Positions 24,984 through 34,401 of a stretch of DNA of 64,000 nt are shown here, one piece after another. Position 1 is the first letter of the stretch. Each line of letters begins with the position of its first letter. Source of the DNA: Psychroserpens luteolus (GTDB lineage: Bacteria; Bacteroidota; Bacteroidia; Flavobacteriales; Flavobacteriaceae); NCBI RefSeq assembly GCF_021032705.1, contig NZ_JAHVXI010000002.1, forward strand, positions 248,001 to 312,000. The letters are read 5' to 3'. Under the pieces are notes generated by a model. It was not told the origin of the DNA. It did not search any database and worked only from the letters and a program-made list of their open reading frames with translations. The position numbers and the translations under genes are program-made.

Positions 24984-26834
24984 ATGTGTGGAATATACGG
25001 AACAACCTTAAAGTATAATGAATCACAAGTTAAGGACAAACTAAAGCGTACTGCGTTTAGAGGTCCAGACAAAATGGGTTGGCAATTTTATAATCATAAT
25101 GATCATAATATCACATTTGGTCATAACAGGTTATCTATCATTGATCTTGACCCAAGATCAGATCAACCATTTACTTATAATGAGCACATCCATATTGTGT
25201 TTAATGGTGAAGTATATAATTTCCAGTCTATAAAGGAAATACTTTCTCAAAAAGGATATACATTTAGAACGACCAGCGATACAGAAGTGTTATGTGCAGC
25301 TTATCTAGAATATGGTCAAGATTGTGTCAAACATTTCAATGGCATGTTTGCCTTTGTGATTTATGATGAGAAAAAACAGCTCTTTTTTGGAGCTAGAGAT
25401 CGTCTAGGGCAAAAACCATTCTATTATTACCACAACGGAAAAGACTTTGAGTTTGCGAGTCAGATTTCGTCTATTCAACTCCATATGGACGGCCTTACTA
25501 TTTCTGAAAAAGCAATCTCATACTACCTAGCATGGGGAAATATTCCAGATCCGCAATCTATTTTTAATGAAGTAAAGAAACTAAAAGCTGGCCATTTATT
25601 TACGTTTGATTTAAACACTGGCGATTTTAATTCAACACCCTATTGGGATATAGATTATAAAAACGAAAGACCATTTAAAGGTTCATATGAAGATGCAAAG
25701 CAAGAACTTGATGACATATTGAAAGATGCTGTGTCTACGCGATTATTTGCCGATGTACCTGTTGGCGTATTTCTTTCAGGAGGTGTAGATTCCTCATTAA
25801 TTACAGCAAAAGCCACACAAACATCTTCCTCAAAAATTAAAACGTTTTCTGTGAAATTCAATGAAAAAGGGTTTGATGAGAGCGCATATGCACAGAAGGT
25901 TGCTGATCATTTACAAACCGATCATCATATTATAGAATGTAATTATGATGAAGGTATTGATCTTATCCAAAACTTCAACGAGTTTTATGATGAGCCATTC
26001 TCAGATTCGTCTGCTATCCCATCAATGCTTTTGGCAAAATATACCAGAAAACATGTAACAGTAGCACTTTCTGGCGATGCAGGTGATGAGAGTTTTATTG
26101 GGTATCATCGGTATAATTGGACTCGAAAAGGCAGTAAAATTTATAAACTCCCACAGTCATTTAGAAAATTATCGGCTATGGGATTAAATCTGATTCCGTA
26201 TTACAAACTCAAGGTAATCGCTAAAGCTATCCAATATAAAGATTCTAATGAAGCCTATTTGAGTGCCATGACTGGAGTAGATCAATCATTTATCAAAACA
26301 GATTACAACAATCGGGAGGTGGATGAACTTAAGTATTTAATGCACGACCATAAAAATTTGGTGGAACGTATTTCAAACTTTGACACCAAAACTTATCTCA
26401 ATTTCGATATTAACACTAAAGTAGACAGAGCGACCATGGCATTTTCGTTAGAAGCGCGTGCGCCTCTCCTAGACCATCGTGTTGTTGAGTTTGCGAATTC
26501 TCTTCCAACCGAATTTAAATTTCAAAAAGGAAATATGAAACGCATCCTAAAAGATGTGTTGTATCAATCTGTTCCTAAAGAGATTTTTGATAGACCAAAG
26601 TCTGGGTTTACAATGCCATTTGCTCGTTGGTTTAAAGAAGACCTTAAAGATTTTGTTTTGAGTGAACTTAATGATGATGCTTTGAGATCCATACCTTGTA
26701 TTGATATTGAAAAAGTACAATTTATGATTGGGCAGCATATGGATGGAAGCTGGAACAGATATCCCCTAATATGGAAATTATTAGTATTAAAGCAATGGCT
26801 TAATAACAACGGAAAAGGACTGTCTATTGTATAA
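24984..26834 (+). CDS. asnB: Glutamine-dependent asparagine synthase-type amidotransferase
   Basis: 616 residues. The Ntn glutaminase domain begins with the catalytic Cys right after Met (MCGIYG) and has 'RGPDKMGW' and 'FNGEVYNF'; the C-terminal synthetase domain has the PP-loop SGGVDSS (about residue 263) and 'LSGDAGDESFIGYHRY'. It makes AMP-activated carboxylates react with ammonia from glutamine. Within glycan loci such enzymes often amidate a sugar uronic acid or a linked amino acid instead of aspartate; that role is inferred from position. Own promoter candidate upstream; 7 bases to the next gene. Confidence 0.92.
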   Translation: MCGIYGTTLKYNESQVKDKLKRTAFRGPDKMGWQFYNHNDHNITFGHNRLSIIDLDPRSDQPFTYNEHIHIVFNGEVYNFQSIKEILSQKGYTFRTTSDTEVLCAAYLEYGQDCVKHFNGMFAFVIYDEKKQLFFGARDRLGQKPFYYYHNGKDFEFASQISSIQLHMDGLTISEKAISYYLAWGNIPDPQSIFNEVKKLKAGHLFTFDLNTGDFNSTPYWDIDYKNERPFKGSYEDAKQELDDILKDAVSTRLFADVPVGVFLSGGVDSSLITAKATQTSSSKIKTFSVKFNEKGFDESAYAQKVADHLQTDHHIIECNYDEGIDLIQNFNEFYDEPFSDSSAIPSMLLAKYTRKHVTVALSGDAGDESFIGYHRYNWTRKGSKIYKLPQSFRKLSAMGLNLIPYYKLKVIAKAIQYKDSNEAYLSAMTGVDQSFIKTDYNNREVDELKYLMHDHKNLVERISNFDTKTYLNFDINTKVDRATMAFSLEARAPLLDHRVVEFANSLPTEFKFQKGNMKRILKDVLYQSVPKEIFDRPKSGFTMPFARWFKEDLKDFVLSELNDDALRSIPCIDIEKVQFMIGQHMDGSWNRYPLIWKLLVLKQWLNNNGKGLSIV

Positions 26835-26841
26835 TAACGCG

Positions 26842-27918
26842 ATGGAGAAAACAATCAAAATCTTATTCATTCTACCATCATTAAAAGCTGGAGGAGCAGA
26901 ACGCGTTGTATCGTTCATTGCTCAAAATCTTGACAAAACTAAATTTGAACCTATTCTGTTAATCATTGGCTTTGAGAAGGATGCGGCATTTTCAGTAACA
27001 GGCGTCGAAACACATTTTTTAAATAAAAATCGCGTATTGCAAGGCGTTACCGGAATTTTCTCTAAATTAAGATCCATCAAACCTCAAATTGTAATGACCT
27101 CCATTGCGCACCTGACTTCGGTTACCACTATACAAGCTTTATATTTTAGAAAAACAAAGTTTGTAGCTCGTGAGGCCAATATCAAAAAGATCACTAAAAT
27201 TTATCATAATAATACGACTTTACCTTTTGGTAAAACACTAAGTAAAATAAGCTATAAACTTTTGAATGCAATTATTTGTCAATCAAAAGATATGGCTGAT
27301 GAATTGATAGAGTTGCGTCCAAAAACTGCACATAAAGTTCATATTATCAACAATCCTATCACAAAGGTATTGTCTTCGGAAATAGAAACAAATGATAACC
27401 CAATTCCACAATATATTACCGTGGGACGATTACACAATGAAAAAGGTCATAATAGAATTTTAGAAGCCTTGAATGCATTAGATTTTGATTTTATGTATAC
27501 TATTATTGGAAGTGGTCCACATAAACAACTTATTAAGGATAAAGTAGAAGAATTAAACCTTACTGAAAAAGTGAAATGGATAGATTTTACAAATACTGTA
27601 GAAAATCACCTTAGACAGAGTACTGTATTTATCCAAGGTTCTTATGCAGAAGGGTTCCCTAATGCGCTTTTAGAAAGTTGTGCGGTTGGGACACCAGTCA
27701 TTGCTTATAATGCACCTGGCGGCACATCTGAAATTGTAGTAGATGGCGTTAACGGGTTTTTAGTAAATTCTGAAAATGAATTAAAAGAAAAACTTAATCA
27801 GCTTAGAAAGCAGCCATTAGATAGATTACAAATCATCAAATCTGTGACCGACAAATTCAGTAAAGAACAAATTATTGGGCAATACGAAAAGGTGTTCACT
27901 AACTTAATTAAAAGCTGA
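26842..27918 (+). CDS. Family 4 glycosyltransferase
   Basis: 358 residues. 'ILFILPSLKAGGAERVVSFI' at the N-terminus and 'YITVGRLHNEKGHNRILEAL' at the donor domain, then E-x7-E as 'AEGFPNALLESCAVGTPV' with both Glu kept. GT-B, retaining. An upstream in-frame TTG at 26827 overlaps the asnB stop; the ATG at 26842 is preferred because it starts exactly at the family N-terminus. The stop overlaps the next ATG (TGATG), so translation is coupled. Confidence 0.9.
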   Translation: MEKTIKILFILPSLKAGGAERVVSFIAQNLDKTKFEPILLIIGFEKDAAFSVTGVETHFLNKNRVLQGVTGIFSKLRSIKPQIVMTSIAHLTSVTTIQALYFRKTKFVAREANIKKITKIYHNNTTLPFGKTLSKISYKLLNAIICQSKDMADELIELRPKTAHKVHIINNPITKVLSSEIETNDNPIPQYITVGRLHNEKGHNRILEALNALDFDFMYTIIGSGPHKQLIKDKVEELNLTEKVKWIDFTNTVENHLRQSTVFIQGSYAEGFPNALLESCAVGTPVIAYNAPGGTSEIVVDGVNGFLVNSENELKEKLNQLRKQPLDRLQIIKSVTDKFSKEQIIGQYEKVFTNLIKS

Positions 27919-29027
27919 TGCAAAAGAAAGAAACCATAGATTGGCTCTTTGTGCTTCCTGATGATTTAATTGGTGGTGGTGCACAACAAGTGTTATTTAC
28001 AATTATCAACTTTTTTATTGCACAAGGAAAAAACTGTATGGTTGTTTTTTTAGTAAATAAAAAGCACCATGGTTGGGAATCTCTCGAAGACAAGTGCGCT
28101 ATCGTATATTTAGATAACAGTTCTGTTTACAAAGGTTTTTTTAGTGCTGCAAAATATATTAGAAGACTAAAAAAAACGAATCATATTGAACATGCCATTA
28201 GTTCGCAAGCGCTGGTAAACGGTTTACTTGGCTTTTTGAAATATGTTAATATTCTAAAACATACTAAACTAGTTTTAAGAGAATCAACTTCTATTTTTCT
28301 AAGATTTAAAGGATTCAAGCTCCTACTCTACAAAACAGCATATCGAATGGGTTACAAGCAAGCCAACCTCATTATTTGTCAAACACCGTTAATGAAAGAG
28401 CAACTCTTAGAGGCCTTGCCGTGGCTAAAGAAAAATGACAAAGTGGTTGTAATACCAAACCCAGTCAATTTAGATGAAATTTCAACAAAGGCAAAGGAAA
28501 CCTTCGATTTTGAAATTGATAATTTCTTAGTAGCTGCTGGACGTTTTATTCCTGAAAAAGGTTTTGATATTCTTATTGATGCCTTCAATTTACTTGAAGA
28601 CAAAACATTGAAATTGGTGATTCTTGGTGTAGGCACAACTGAAGAAGAACAAAAACTTATAGATCAAATTGAATACCTAAATTTACAGGAGCGCGTTATT
28701 TTATATGGTTATGTAAACAATGTATATCCTATTTTTAATAAGGCACGCTTGTGTGTGGTATCCTCAAGAATTGAAGGTTTTCCTAATGTATTATTACAAA
28801 TGATGTCTCAAAATGATAGGGTTGTAAGTACAAGATGCGCTGGTGAAATTTCTAATATAAAAGGGATAATAACCTGTAAAACACATAGTGTTGATGCCTT
28901 AAAAGAAGCACTAGATAAAGGTTTAATGAGTTCAAATAACCAAAGAGAATTGTATTTTAATGATTATATAAAATCAAGGTCAATAGATAGTTTTATTAAC
29001 ACCATGCTAAATCAAATTAACAATTAG
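27918..29027 (+). CDS. Family 4 glycosyltransferase with Gln in the E-x7-E motif
   Basis: 369 residues, GT-B fold: 'LPDDLIGGGAQQVLFTIINF' in the acceptor domain and 'VAAGRFIPEKGFDILIDAF' at the donor domain. The nucleotide-ribose motif reads 'EGFPNVLLQMM', so the second Glu of E-x7-E is Gln. The same change occurs in the next enzyme. The rest of the fold is intact and the length normal, so it is probably still active on an unusual donor or with altered ribose contact. Coupled to both neighbours. Confidence 0.86.
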   Translation: MQKKETIDWLFVLPDDLIGGGAQQVLFTIINFFIAQGKNCMVVFLVNKKHHGWESLEDKCAIVYLDNSSVYKGFFSAAKYIRRLKKTNHIEHAISSQALVNGLLGFLKYVNILKHTKLVLRESTSIFLRFKGFKLLLYKTAYRMGYKQANLIICQTPLMKEQLLEALPWLKKNDKVVVIPNPVNLDEISTKAKETFDFEIDNFLVAAGRFIPEKGFDILIDAFNLLEDKTLKLVILGVGTTEEEQKLIDQIEYLNLQERVILYGYVNNVYPIFNKARLCVVSSRIEGFPNVLLQMMSQNDRVVSTRCAGEISNIKGIITCKTHSVDALKEALDKGLMSSNNQRELYFNDYIKSRSIDSFINTMLNQINN

Positions 29028-29028
29028 T

Positions 29029-30174
29029 ATGCAAAAAATCATTCGCATCACAACAGTTCCTTCATCATTAAGAACACTCTTAAAAGGTCAATCGCGCTTT
29101 ATGAGTGATCATTATGACGTTATTGGTGTTTCAGGAGATGGTGACGCTTTAGCAGAAGTAAGGCAAAATGAAGGCATCAAAACCCATGTTGTAGAGATGA
29201 CTAGGACCATTACACCTTTAAAAGATCTAAAAGCAACATATCAACTCTATAAATTTTTTAAATCTGAAAAGCCCTTTATTGTTCATACGCATACGCCCAA
29301 AGCCGGAACATTAGGCATGTTAGCTGCAAAACTAGCTCGTGTACCACATAGACTGCATACTATTGCTGGTCTCCCTTTATTGGAAACTAAAGGCACTAAG
29401 AGGACGTTATTAGATGCCGTTGAAAAATTCACTTATAGCTGTTCTACTAAAATTCTACCCAATTCATTCGGATTAGAAAAGATCATTATTGAGAACAAAT
29501 ACACAACTCCAGAAAAATTATTGGTTATTGCTAATGGAAGCTCTAATGGCATTGATACCAAGCACTATGACACAGCACATGTTTCAGAAGAAACAAAAAC
29601 AGAACTTAGACAGGAGCTTGGCATTTCTAAAGATGATATAGTTTTTATATTTATCGGACGAATAGTTAGAGACAAAGGTATTAATGAGTTAGTGAATGCC
29701 TTTAACCGACTCTCAAAAAAGCAACTCAAATGTAAACTGATTTTGGTTGGACCAAGAGAGAATCATCTAGACCCTTTATTACCAGAAACTGAAGTACTTA
29801 TTAAAGAAAACAATCAAATATTAGCAGTTGGCATGCAAAAGGACATTAGACCATATGTAGCTATTTCAGATGTATTAACATTTCCAAGTTATAGAGAAGG
29901 TTTTCCTAATGTAGTACTGCAGTGTAGCTGCATGTATTTACCTTGTATCGTTTCAGACATAAATGGTTGTAATGAGGTTATTGAGGATAAAGTTAATGGA
30001 TTAGTCATACCTGTAAAGAATGAATTGGCCTTAGAAAATGCGATGCAGTTTATGATTGACAATCCTAAAAAAAGAAAGGATATGATCAACCATACAAGAT
30101 CTAGAATTTTGGAGCGTTATGAGCAAGAATTTGTGTGGAGTGAAATTTTAAAATATTATAATAGTTTAGGTTAA
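29029..30174 (+). CDS. Family 4 glycosyltransferase (CapM/PglA-like)
   Basis: 381 residues. 'IIRITTVPSSLRTLLKGQSRFM' and 'IVHTHTPKAGTLGMLAAKLA' are the CapM/PglA-type N-terminal features; the donor domain holds 'FIGRIVRDKGINELVNAF' and 'REGFPNVVLQCSCMYLPC', again with Gln replacing the second Glu of E-x7-E. Enzymes of this branch usually add the second sugar to an undecaprenyl-PP-linked 4-amino sugar, matching its place directly before the phosphoglycosyl transferase. It overlaps that gene by one base. Confidence 0.88.
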   Translation: MQKIIRITTVPSSLRTLLKGQSRFMSDHYDVIGVSGDGDALAEVRQNEGIKTHVVEMTRTITPLKDLKATYQLYKFFKSEKPFIVHTHTPKAGTLGMLAAKLARVPHRLHTIAGLPLLETKGTKRTLLDAVEKFTYSCSTKILPNSFGLEKIIIENKYTTPEKLLVIANGSSNGIDTKHYDTAHVSEETKTELRQELGISKDDIVFIFIGRIVRDKGINELVNAFNRLSKKQLKCKLILVGPRENHLDPLLPETEVLIKENNQILAVGMQKDIRPYVAISDVLTFPSYREGFPNVVLQCSCMYLPCIVSDINGCNEVIEDKVNGLVIPVKNELALENAMQFMIDNPKKRKDMINHTRSRILERYEQEFVWSEILKYYNSLG

Positions 30175-30812
30175 TGGGACTATACAAACATATTGTTAAG
30201 CCATTTTTTGATATTCTCTCAGCTAGTATTGGGTTTATTTTACTATTTCCAATATTTTCTATTACTTGGTTAGTTCTTATGATTAAAAATAATGGAAAAG
30301 CTTTTTTCTATCAAGAACGACCTGGTAAAAATGAACGCATCTTTAAAATTATCAAGTTTAAGACCATGAACGATAAAACTGATGCTAATGGTCAACTCCT
30401 CCCTCCTTCTCAGCGCTTAACTAAGGCCGGGATTTTTGTTCGCAAATACTCATTAGATGAAATACCTCAGTTATTAAATGTCATTAAAGGCGATATGAGT
30501 ATTATTGGACCTAGACCGTTATTGATTAGGTATTTATCGCGATACAATGATTTTCAAAAACAACGACATCATATTAAACCTGGTATTACTGGCTGGGCTC
30601 AAGTAAATGGCAGAAATGCAATTAGTTGGGAACAAAAATTTGAATATGATGTTTGGTATGTAAAAAACATGTCGTTTATATTAGATATAAAAATTCTATT
30701 TTTAACAGTATATAAAGTATTTAAAAAAGACGGAATTTACAGTGTAGAAAATGATATCGTTCCTGATTTTATGGGAACAGAAACCAATCAAAACTCAACT
30801 CATGGCAATTAA
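30174..30812 (+). CDS. PglC-type phosphoglycosyl transferase
   Basis: 212 residues, the small monotopic initiating transferase. N-terminal re-entrant hydrophobic helix ('FDILSASIGFILLFPIFSIT'), then 'FFYQERPGKNERIFKIIKFKTM', the catalytic D-E pair in 'YSLDEIPQLLNVIKGDMS' and 'IGPRPLL', 'PGITGWAQVNGRN'. It moves a sugar-1-phosphate, probably a diacetamido-trideoxyhexose, to undecaprenyl phosphate and so starts the repeat unit. Length matches PglC and not the longer WbaP/WcaJ forms. Overlaps the ATP-grasp gene by 11 bases. Confidence 0.94.
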   Translation: MGLYKHIVKPFFDILSASIGFILLFPIFSITWLVLMIKNNGKAFFYQERPGKNERIFKIIKFKTMNDKTDANGQLLPPSQRLTKAGIFVRKYSLDEIPQLLNVIKGDMSIIGPRPLLIRYLSRYNDFQKQRHHIKPGITGWAQVNGRNAISWEQKFEYDVWYVKNMSFILDIKILFLTVYKVFKKDGIYSVENDIVPDFMGTETNQNSTHGN

Positions 30813-31833
30813 CCTATTATTTACTTGTGCAGGCCGACGCAATTATCTCATCAATTACTTCAAAGAAGCAATTAAAGATGAAGGTCGCATAATTGCTGCC
30901 GATATGAGCCTGACTGCGCCTGCAATGGTAGATGCAGATTTGGCGATTTTAGTGCCAAGTATTTATGACGACACCTATATGGATGAGCTTAAGAAGATTA
31001 TTATAGATCATCATATCACCGCTGTTATATCATTAAATGATTTAGAACTTCCGTTGCTTTCAAAACATAAAACAGAAATAGAAGCCACTGGAACAAAAAT
31101 TATTGTCTCTAATGAAAAGGTAATCGACATCGCATTTGATAAAATTGAAACATTTAATTTTTTAAAATCTATCGGGCTACAAACACCACAAACATATACT
31201 AACCTTAAACAAGCATTAACGGCTATTAAAGATGGTGCGCTAGATTATCCTTTAGTGGTTAAGCCACGTTGGGGAAGTGCCTCAATAGGTATCGATTTTC
31301 CAGAGTCGAGAGAAGAATTAGAATTGGCATTTAAACTTCAACATATAAAACTAAAAAAGTCCATATTAAATACGGCAAGCGAGCAAGATATTGATAATGC
31401 AATTCTCATTCAAGAGAAATTGGATGGTAGAGAATTTGGAATGGATATCGTGAATGATTTTGATGGTGAATACTATGGAACCTTCGTAAGGGAAAAACTA
31501 AATATGCGATCTGGAGAAACCGATAAGGCTGTATCTGTAATCGACAAAAAATTTGAAGCCATTGGAAAAAAAATATCAGAACATCTCAAGCATATTGGAA
31601 GTTTGGATTGCGACGTGTTTATTGCTAACAATCAACTTTACACCTTAGAGCTAAATCCTAGATTTGGAGGAGGTTACCCGTTCTCACATGAAGCAGGAAT
31701 TAATACAGCTTCAATTTATATTGAATGGCTTAAAGGGAATAAAAATGTGGAACAATTTAATAATTACAAAGCTGGCGTAACATTTTCAAAATGTGATAGA
31801 ATGCTAGAAATAAAAAGCTCTAATCAAAAATAA
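30802..31833 (+). CDS. ATP-grasp ligase
   Basis: 343 residues with an N-terminal pre-ATP-grasp Rossmann part ('LLFTCAGRRNYLINYF'), lid and P-loop-like 'PLVVKPRWGSASIGI', and metal site 'CDVFIANNQLYTLELNPRFGGGYPF'. Related to carbamoyl-phosphate-synthase-like short proteins found next to PglC in Bacteroidota. It should join an acid (amino acid or sugar acid) to an amine through an acyl phosphate, perhaps on the 4-amino sugar. The ATG at 30802 is chosen over an upstream start inside the previous gene because family proteins begin at 'INLLFTCAGRR'. Its end overlaps the convergent gene by 14 bases. Confidence 0.87.
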   Translation: MAINLLFTCAGRRNYLINYFKEAIKDEGRIIAADMSLTAPAMVDADLAILVPSIYDDTYMDELKKIIIDHHITAVISLNDLELPLLSKHKTEIEATGTKIIVSNEKVIDIAFDKIETFNFLKSIGLQTPQTYTNLKQALTAIKDGALDYPLVVKPRWGSASIGIDFPESREELELAFKLQHIKLKKSILNTASEQDIDNAILIQEKLDGREFGMDIVNDFDGEYYGTFVREKLNMRSGETDKAVSVIDKKFEAIGKKISEHLKHIGSLDCDVFIANNQLYTLELNPRFGGGYPFSHEAGINTASIYIEWLKGNKNVEQFNNYKAGVTFSKCDRMLEIKSSNQK

Positions 31834-33067
31834 TTTTTTGAGACCTTTTAGATCCAGAAATAACAAACTCATTTTTAACCTTGTTCTTGAAAACCTTTAT
31901 ATTTTTAATAGATTCAGGATTTGCAAACATAAACGTATACACAAATTGTCGTAGAAAGCGATACATGTCTAATTCAAAATCTATAGACTCATAGTCTTCA
32001 GACGGATCAAAATCATTCATTTTTTCAAACCTATAGTTTTCATAGGCTTTATCGTCTTTTTCCTTGTGACCTCCTGTGATAAAAAACTTATATTTTCTAT
32101 ACAATTCATTAACCTTCTTTTCTCTTAAATACAATTTCAATTTATAATATGAAACAGCATATTGAGCCCTCAGTCTAGACATTATAGATTTAGAATCGTA
32201 CAAAATATGATAATGAAAATCATAAACAAGGTTACTCCACTTGTGCTTATAGCTGAAATCTCCTTTTGAAAAATCAGAAATTCTATAATTATTTTCAAAG
32301 CACCATTCCAACAATTTTATAATAGATGTTTTACCTATACTGAATTTGTAATAATCTGGATCAAAGACAGTAATGGTCTCAAAAAGTATATCTTCTGCGT
32401 GAAAATTAAGTGTAATTCCTATTGGAGTATTAGTGTTACTTATGACTAATAACGAGGCTTTCTTTTCTTGCAACATTCTAAATACCAGGTCTTTGTAATA
32501 ACCCCACTTTTTTGCACTCAAATGGTGGTAGTTCGTTTGTTTATCAGCAAAACGCCTACTTAGCAAGGCATAAAAATGCTTGAAAAGCGCATCAAATTCT
32601 GTTTGAGAAATGCCACCATGTATAAACGAATAATCAATATCAAAACAGGTTTCTAATCGACGTTGATTAGAACGAAATTCTCTTCTGTTTTTTGAGCTGA
32701 ATTGGGAATTTATATAGTCATCTTGAGAATTAAAGGAAGTGATATCCATTAAAAACCCACGATACTGAAATACTGTCTTGAGTCGTAATGACGAATTAGA
32801 AGCTGCATTGAATTCTTCTAGATTAAAATACGATGGCACATCATAAATTAAAAATGTCTTGCCTTTATAATCACTCTTAGTCAAATCTAAGTCGTAATAT
32901 AAACCCTTAGTTAAATTTCTACCAGCATTTACATAAATACCATTTGGTGAATTCTTTACAAACTTCAAGCCTTTAATAAATTCAAAAGCCACTAAATCCT
33001 TTCCCCCATTAAAGTGCTTGGACCACGTGTTTTCAAAAATTGAAGATGTAAATGGGTTGGTTTTCAT
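31820..33067 (-). CDS. GNAT/FemAB-like acyltransferase (CelD/BcsL type)
   Basis: 415 residues. The middle region has the acetyltransferase_6-like layout seen in CelD/BcsL proteins: 'SSKNRREFRSNQRRLE', 'ASLLVISNTNTPIGITLNF', and the closing 'DFSKGDFSYKHKWSN' which is the strongest family mark. No signal peptide or membrane helix. Such proteins modify sugars or envelope polymers using acyl-CoA or aminoacyl-tRNA. It is the only minus-strand gene in the locus, with its own promoter, so it may be expressed differently from the main operon. Confidence 0.8.
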   Translation of the reverse strand: MKTNPFTSSIFENTWSKHFNGGKDLVAFEFIKGLKFVKNSPNGIYVNAGRNLTKGLYYDLDLTKSDYKGKTFLIYDVPSYFNLEEFNAASNSSLRLKTVFQYRGFLMDITSFNSQDDYINSQFSSKNRREFRSNQRRLETCFDIDYSFIHGGISQTEFDALFKHFYALLSRRFADKQTNYHHLSAKKWGYYKDLVFRMLQEKKASLLVISNTNTPIGITLNFHAEDILFETITVFDPDYYKFSIGKTSIIKLLEWCFENNYRISDFSKGDFSYKHKWSNLVYDFHYHILYDSKSIMSRLRAQYAVSYYKLKLYLREKKVNELYRKYKFFITGGHKEKDDKAYENYRFEKMNDFDPSEDYESIDFELDMYRFLRQFVYTFMFANPESIKNIKVFKNKVKNEFVISGSKRSQKIIFD

Positions 33068-33087
33068 TGAATTACAAATACGAGATG

Positions 33088-33119
33088 CAAAAGTAACATT
33101 TTTATAAAGTTATAATCAA
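33088..33119 (-). promoter_or_regulatory. Predicted promoter TTG-N21-TACTTTTG for the FemAB-like gene
   Basis: Minus strand: TTG at 33119-33117, 21-base spacer, then TACTTTTG at 33095-33088, a full match to the Bacteroidota vegetative consensus, about 20 bases upstream of the ATG at 33067. Confidence 0.6.
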
Positions 33120-33152
33120 TTAAGAGAATTAAAAAATACTGTTAATTTTATT

Positions 33153-33160
33153 TACATTTG
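33153..33160 (+). promoter_or_regulatory. Predicted -7 box TACATTTG for the deacetylase gene
   Basis: Perfect TAnnTTTG box 20 bases before the ATG at 33181, divergent from the FemAB-like promoter in a 113-base gap. No good -33 TTG is seen. Confidence 0.45.
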
Positions 33161-33180
33161 ATGCGAATTTAAATCATGCT

Positions 33181-34185
33181 ATGAACGGTCATTTTGTTAT
33201 TTCTTTAGATTATGAAATTCATTGGGGAGTTTTTGATAAGAAATCTGTTGATGAATACAGAGAAAATCTCGCTAATGTTGGAAAAGTGATAGACAGACTT
33301 TTAGAGATGAGCGATGCTTATGGTGTAAAAATCACGTTCTCTACCGTTGGTTTTTTATTTGCTAAAGACAAAAATGATTTATTAAACCACCTCCCAAAGC
33401 ATAAACCCACATATCTTCATAAAAAATTTAGCCCGTATCCACTTATTGATTCTATTGGTGATAATGAAGACAATGATCCCTTCCATTATGCTATCTCTGG
33501 AATCAAAAAAATTAGAGATAATGGTAATCATGAAATAGGCACTCATACATTTTGCCATTTCTACTGTCATGAACACGGCCAAACTGTTGAGCAATTTGAT
33601 GAAGATCTGAAAGCAGCAATAGCCATTGCACAACCCTTGGATATAGATATTAAGAGCATAGTATTCCCTAGAAACATGATTGAAGCCGACAAGCCAATAG
33701 ATAAGCCGTATTTAGATGTCTGCCACAAACATGGTATTACATCGTTTAGAGGTAAAGAAAAAGCATATATCTATAATATTCATACCACCAAATCCTATCA
33801 TGGTTGGTACATATTTAAATTTTTAAGACTCTTAGATTCCTATATCAATGTAACAGGAGCTAATACCTATAATGTAAAAGAGATCAACCAAAATAAAGAT
33901 GTACTTAACCTTCCATCTAGTAGATTATTTAGAGCGTATAGTAGCAAACTCAAATTTTTAGAACCGCTAAAAGTTAGACGAATTAAAAAAGCAATGACTC
34001 ACGCTGCTAAGAATAATGAACTTTATCACTTGTGGTGGCATCCCCATAACTTTGGAACTCAAATGGATGACAATTTTAGAAACCTCGAAGAGGTCTTTAA
34101 AACATATCAAAAGCTCAATGAGAAATATAATTTTGAGAGTGAGACTATGACTGGTTTAGCTACTAAAATAAAGTCTACTTCTTAA
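33181..34185 (+). CDS. NodB-like polysaccharide deacetylase
   Basis: 334 residues, CE4-type fold. It opens with the first catalytic motif 'FVISLDYEIHWG' (Asp plus following acidic residue) and has the zinc motif 'HEIGTHTFCHFYCHE', a long H-x-GTHT-x2-H variant. A downstream 'WHPHNFG' supplies the C-terminal His. It would remove N- or O-acetyl groups from amino sugars. No signal peptide, so it acts in the cytoplasm on lipid-linked precursor or sugar nucleotide, unlike secreted chitin deacetylases. Confidence 0.85.
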   Translation: MNGHFVISLDYEIHWGVFDKKSVDEYRENLANVGKVIDRLLEMSDAYGVKITFSTVGFLFAKDKNDLLNHLPKHKPTYLHKKFSPYPLIDSIGDNEDNDPFHYAISGIKKIRDNGNHEIGTHTFCHFYCHEHGQTVEQFDEDLKAAIAIAQPLDIDIKSIVFPRNMIEADKPIDKPYLDVCHKHGITSFRGKEKAYIYNIHTTKSYHGWYIFKFLRLLDSYINVTGANTYNVKEINQNKDVLNLPSSRLFRAYSSKLKFLEPLKVRRIKKAMTHAAKNNELYHLWWHPHNFGTQMDDNFRNLEEVFKTYQKLNEKYNFESETMTGLATKIKSTS

Positions 34186-34306
34186 GATTAAACTTTTCTT
34201 GTAAAACCTACAATTCTAAGTTAACGTGAAAAATTGTTTTTTATCGTGTTTATTTGGTTGGTTTTATGGTATTAATGCATATTTAACATGAAATTTTTCT
34301 GATTCT

Positions 34307-34323
34307 TACCTATAAACTAGGTA
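34307..34323. promoter_or_regulatory. Inverted repeat TACCTA-N5-TAGGTA
   Basis: Perfect 6-bp half-sites around TAAAC in the 216-base gap before the aminotransferase operon, about 80 bases before its ATG. Possible regulator site; no clear promoter box could be placed next to it. Nothing else was recognised in this gap. Confidence 0.3.
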
Positions 34324-34401
34324 GTAATTCAATAAAATTTCACCCAAATCCCTCACTAAACAAGACGTTGTATAGTAATAAACTTACTTAACAGGTTGAT
34401 T

